In this document: positions 4,564 to 6,736 of the stretch, piece after piece
Layout: each line of letters opens with the position of its first letter
How positions within the stretch are numbered: position 1 is the first letter of the stretch
Assembly: GCA_027055635.1 (NCBI GenBank)
Contig: JALUMZ010000271.1
Span: 1-6,736, forward strand
DNA length: 6,736 nt
Reading direction: 5' to 3'
From: Campylobacteraceae bacterium
GTDB lineage: Bacteria > Campylobacterota > Campylobacteria > Campylobacterales > Sulfurospirillaceae
Made by a program: the position numbers and the translations under genes
The notes under the pieces: model-generated
Told to the model about the DNA's origin: nothing
The model's input: the letters and a program-made list of their open reading frames with translations, nothing else
The model's database searches: none

Positions 4564-6378
4564 TTATATTTCTGCGGTTTCTATATCGTAGAGTATATCG
4601 TCCCATGGATGTCTGTACATAGGCATATTTAATCTTTTTTCATCTAAAATATGTCCTATAAATCCTATACATCTTCCTAGTATAAAGAAGGCATTAAGTG
4701 CTCCTGCATCGATAAATGTTCCGATCTCATCATCATCATAACCTAACTCTTTCCACATATCAACCATCAAAACTCCGATAGTTCCATCAACATTTAAGAT
4801 AAGATTATCTTTTTTGCCTGTTGTCATCTTTTCTATTTCTAAAGCATAATTTAGAACCGGATGAGATGGAAAATACTCATCAGCATATTTTTTGAGACCC
4901 GAAACTCTTAAATCTGGATTTCTGACAGATTTAATCCTGTGTCCAATACCTGGAATTGGAACACCTTGCTTCTTCATATAAGCTAAAAATTCTTTTGGTG
5001 AGAGATTATTGTCATATCCATACTTAAAGTATTTTGCTGCTCCATCTATCGCACCACCAAATCTAGGTCCTATCGTTAAAAGTCCTGCTATGAGAGAACT
5101 AACGACATCTTTTCCTGCTCTTGCTGTCACTTTTGCATTATGTGCTCCACTCACTGCCGGTCCATGGTCAGCTACTGTCTTTAAAACAGTCTCTATAAAC
5201 TCGACTGCCCACTTTGGATATCTTTGCTTAAACCAAAGAAGACTCATGACATCGCCTAGTGAAAAACCTGTATCTGGAGTTGCTACTTTAGATATTGGTA
5301 TGCCACAATATGTCGCTTCCTCACCTCTGTCATCACTAATAGTACAGATAAAATTTCTAGCCTTTCTATTTTTTGGTATAGTTTTTACCTCTGGCTCTGT
5401 AATCTCTTCTATAGTACCATTGGCTCTTAACTCCTCATATACCTTATGAATAGTTGCCGGTATATCATTAAATGAATCCGGCACATAAAATCCAGCCTCT
5501 CTCATAGCCTTGTTTTTAGCTTCTGCTGTTTCTCGATCAGCATTTGCACTAGCACCTGCGTGACCAAACTGAACTCCACTTTCAAAGTGCTTGGCGATCG
5601 TCCCTATACACCAAGATATGATAGGTTTTTTAATCTTCCCACTCTTGACGGCTTCGATCACTTTATACTCTTCAGTTCCACCAACTTCACCAAGCAAAAT
5701 CATATATTTTACATCTGGATTACTCTCCATTCGTAAAAGATTGTCTATAAAGACCGAGCCTACAAATCTATCTCCACCTATGGCAACACCCTCGGCTATA
5801 CCATCTGCATTTAGAGCGATGATATTGGACATCTCGTTAAAAAGCCCACCGCTTCTTGTCACAAGTCCACAACTTCCACATCTATTTAGTTTTGATTTTA
5901 CTATATTTTCTATAGTTCCGCCGATATTTGCTATCTTAAAGGCTCCCGGAGCAATAGCACCGACCGTTGCCGGTCCTATAACAGTTACACCTTTATCTCT
6001 TGCGGCTTGGTTCATAGTTCTAGCGCGTCTCTCAGGGATGCCCTCTGCTGTTACCATGATAGTTTTGAACTGACCATCTAACTCTATGGCTTCCATAACA
6101 ACATCATAAGCTGTTCTAAATGATCCGAAGTTTAGCAAAACATCTGCATTTTTATGCTCTGCTACTGCTTCGGGGGTACTTCTATAAAGAGGTATCATAA
6201 TCTCTTCACCACCCCAGAAAAATTTATCAAATTTTGCACTGCTAGTTGGTGCCACAATTGCAGCAATAGATGGAGTCTCTCTGTCTATTGTAAAATCATA
6301 ATCCAACATTCTTTGAATTGCACTTCTATTGTTGTTCCAAAATATCGCCTGTGTATCTTTTGTAAATAACTTACTCAT
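4564..6378 (-). CDS. aclA: ATP-citrate lyase alpha subunit
   Basis: AclA carries the CoA-binding, phosphohistidine and citrate synthase-like parts of ATP-citrate lyase, which releases acetyl-CoA and oxaloacetate from citrate in the reductive TCA cycle. The 604 residues match the usual AclA length. In order: a CoA-binding domain (about 20-150), a succinyl-CoA-ligase-like domain with the phosphorylated histidine in FGHAGASANAD (His273), a short linker (about 320-345), and a citrate synthase-like C-terminal domain. That last domain has VADHGPAVSGAHNA (His405, His413), PGIGHRIKSVRNPD (His480) and FIGHILDEKRL (His576). I chose the ATG at 6378 (MSKLFTKD), not the one at 6390. It sits one base after the aclB stop with GGAGAG just upstream, whereas the earlier ATG would overlap aclB by 11 bases and lacks a good site. 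Residues 166-171 (RCGSCG) form a CxxC where animal enzymes, as I recall them, have no cysteine pair. A terminator follows 7 bases past the stop. Confidence 0.96.
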   Translation of the reverse strand: MSKLFTKDTQAIFWNNNRSAIQRMLDYDFTIDRETPSIAAIVAPTSSAKFDKFFWGGEEIMIPLYRSTPEAVAEHKNADVLLNFGSFRTAYDVVMEAIELDGQFKTIMVTAEGIPERRARTMNQAARDKGVTVIGPATVGAIAPGAFKIANIGGTIENIVKSKLNRCGSCGLVTRSGGLFNEMSNIIALNADGIAEGVAIGGDRFVGSVFIDNLLRMESNPDVKYMILLGEVGGTEEYKVIEAVKSGKIKKPIISWCIGTIAKHFESGVQFGHAGASANADRETAEAKNKAMREAGFYVPDSFNDIPATIHKVYEELRANGTIEEITEPEVKTIPKNRKARNFICTISDDRGEEATYCGIPISKVATPDTGFSLGDVMSLLWFKQRYPKWAVEFIETVLKTVADHGPAVSGAHNAKVTARAGKDVVSSLIAGLLTIGPRFGGAIDGAAKYFKYGYDNNLSPKEFLAYMKKQGVPIPGIGHRIKSVRNPDLRVSGLKKYADEYFPSHPVLNYALEIEKMTTGKKDNLILNVDGTIGVLMVDMWKELGYDDDEIGTFIDAGALNAFFILGRCIGFIGHILDEKRLNMPMYRHPWDDILYDIETAEI

Positions 6379-6379
6379 C

Positions 6380-6736
6380 TCACTCTCCATTCTCTAAAGA
6401 CATTCTTACTATATCTGTTACATGGGTTTCTGGTCCATAAACTTCCATATAAAGCCCCAATCTATCAGCAGCCTCTTTTATATCTTTTAGACCTTTTTCA
6501 TAGTTTGGTCCACCACGACGAACATAAATCTTAACACCAACATTTTTGAGTTTGTCAGCATACTCTTCCAAAGACTGAATGATACCTGTGAATGTCTTGG
6601 CAACATCTGTAAAGTTTGCAATTGCCCCACCAATAATCAGTATCTTGCCTCTGCCTTTTGGATCCTTAAATCTTGTCATAAGATCAAAAATAGTATCTGC
6701 ATAAAATTTGGTCTCTCCTGTTGTCGGACCTCCACT
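6380..6736 (-). CDS. aclB: ATP-citrate lyase beta subunit, C-terminal part (5' end outside window)
   Basis: AclB is the succinyl-CoA synthetase beta-like (ATP-grasp) subunit of the two-subunit ATP-citrate lyase. With AclA it cleaves citrate with ATP and CoA to acetyl-CoA and oxaloacetate in the cytoplasm, in the reductive TCA cycle. Only the last 118 codons are here. The open frame continues upstream past the internal Met at 6679 to the window edge, beginning SGGPTTGETKFYADTIFDL, so that Met is not the true start. The visible part is the C-terminal ligase-like domain: LIIGGAIANFTDVAKTFTGI is the conserved CoA-ligase core, followed by VKIYVRRGGPNYEKGL and a C-terminal ETHVTDIVRMSL. The stop is TGA at 6382-6380. 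It is immediately followed by aclA on the same strand, which supports the assignment. Product identity is recognised from sequence pattern. The operon promoter is not in the window. Confidence 0.93.
   Translation of the reverse strand, partial: SGGPTTGETKFYADTIFDLMTRFKDPKGRGKILIIGGAIANFTDVAKTFTGIIQSLEEYADKLKNVGVKIYVRRGGPNYEKGLKDIKEAADRLGLYMEVYGPETHVTDIVRMSLENGE

Noticed and set aside
5009..6073. Plus-strand open frames opposite aclA
   Set aside because: They are shadows of the strongly conserved AclA coding frame and match no protein pattern.
6379..6390. Upstream ATG of aclA at 6390 (MESEMSKLF)
   Set aside because: It overlaps aclB by 11 bases and lacks a ribosome site. The ATG at 6378 has GGAGAG and gives the usual MSKLF start.

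Overview
The window looks like chromosomal DNA of an autotrophic member of the Campylobacterota (Epsilonproteobacteria), probably a Sulfurimonas/Sulfurovum-like bacterium. The grounds are AT-rich sequence, the two-subunit ATP-citrate lyase (AclB/AclA) typical of the reductive TCA cycle in that group, short overlapping genes, and strong Shine-Dalgarno sites. The genus is an inference. All genes lie on the minus strand, so transcription runs from the high to the low coordinates.

Layout in transcription order. (1) 6736-4564: the 3' end of aclB and complete aclA, closed by an intrinsic terminator (4526-4557). (2) 4440-4175: an unusual pyruvate kinase leader. It has an extended -10 promoter, two small related reading frames (22 and 42 codons, both containing SNFLATAK), several short hairpins, a 12-bp long-range stem and direct repeats. 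The second small frame ends in an ATGA overlap with the pyk start. (3) 4174-2738: pyk. (4) 2749-2484: a 266-bp non-coding element with 31-bp terminal inverted repeats (30/31 matching) and two large internal hairpins. It could fold into a T-shaped three-way junction. It looks like a MITE, and it supplies the last three codons and stop of pyk. (5) 2452-211: a tight four-gene operon of a membrane-anchored TerB/J-domain protein, a secreted M23 peptidase with all metal-site residues, a secreted protein of unknown function, and a previously untracked 29-residue single-span membrane protein. (6) 210-1: no convincing gene.

Functionally, aclBA makes acetyl-CoA and oxaloacetate from citrate for CO2 fixation, and pyk interconnects PEP and pyruvate in the same central carbon network. 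The downstream operon is unrelated and concerns the cell envelope. The least ordinary parts are the T-shaped element at the pyk 3' end and the duplicated small-ORF/hairpin leader of pyk.
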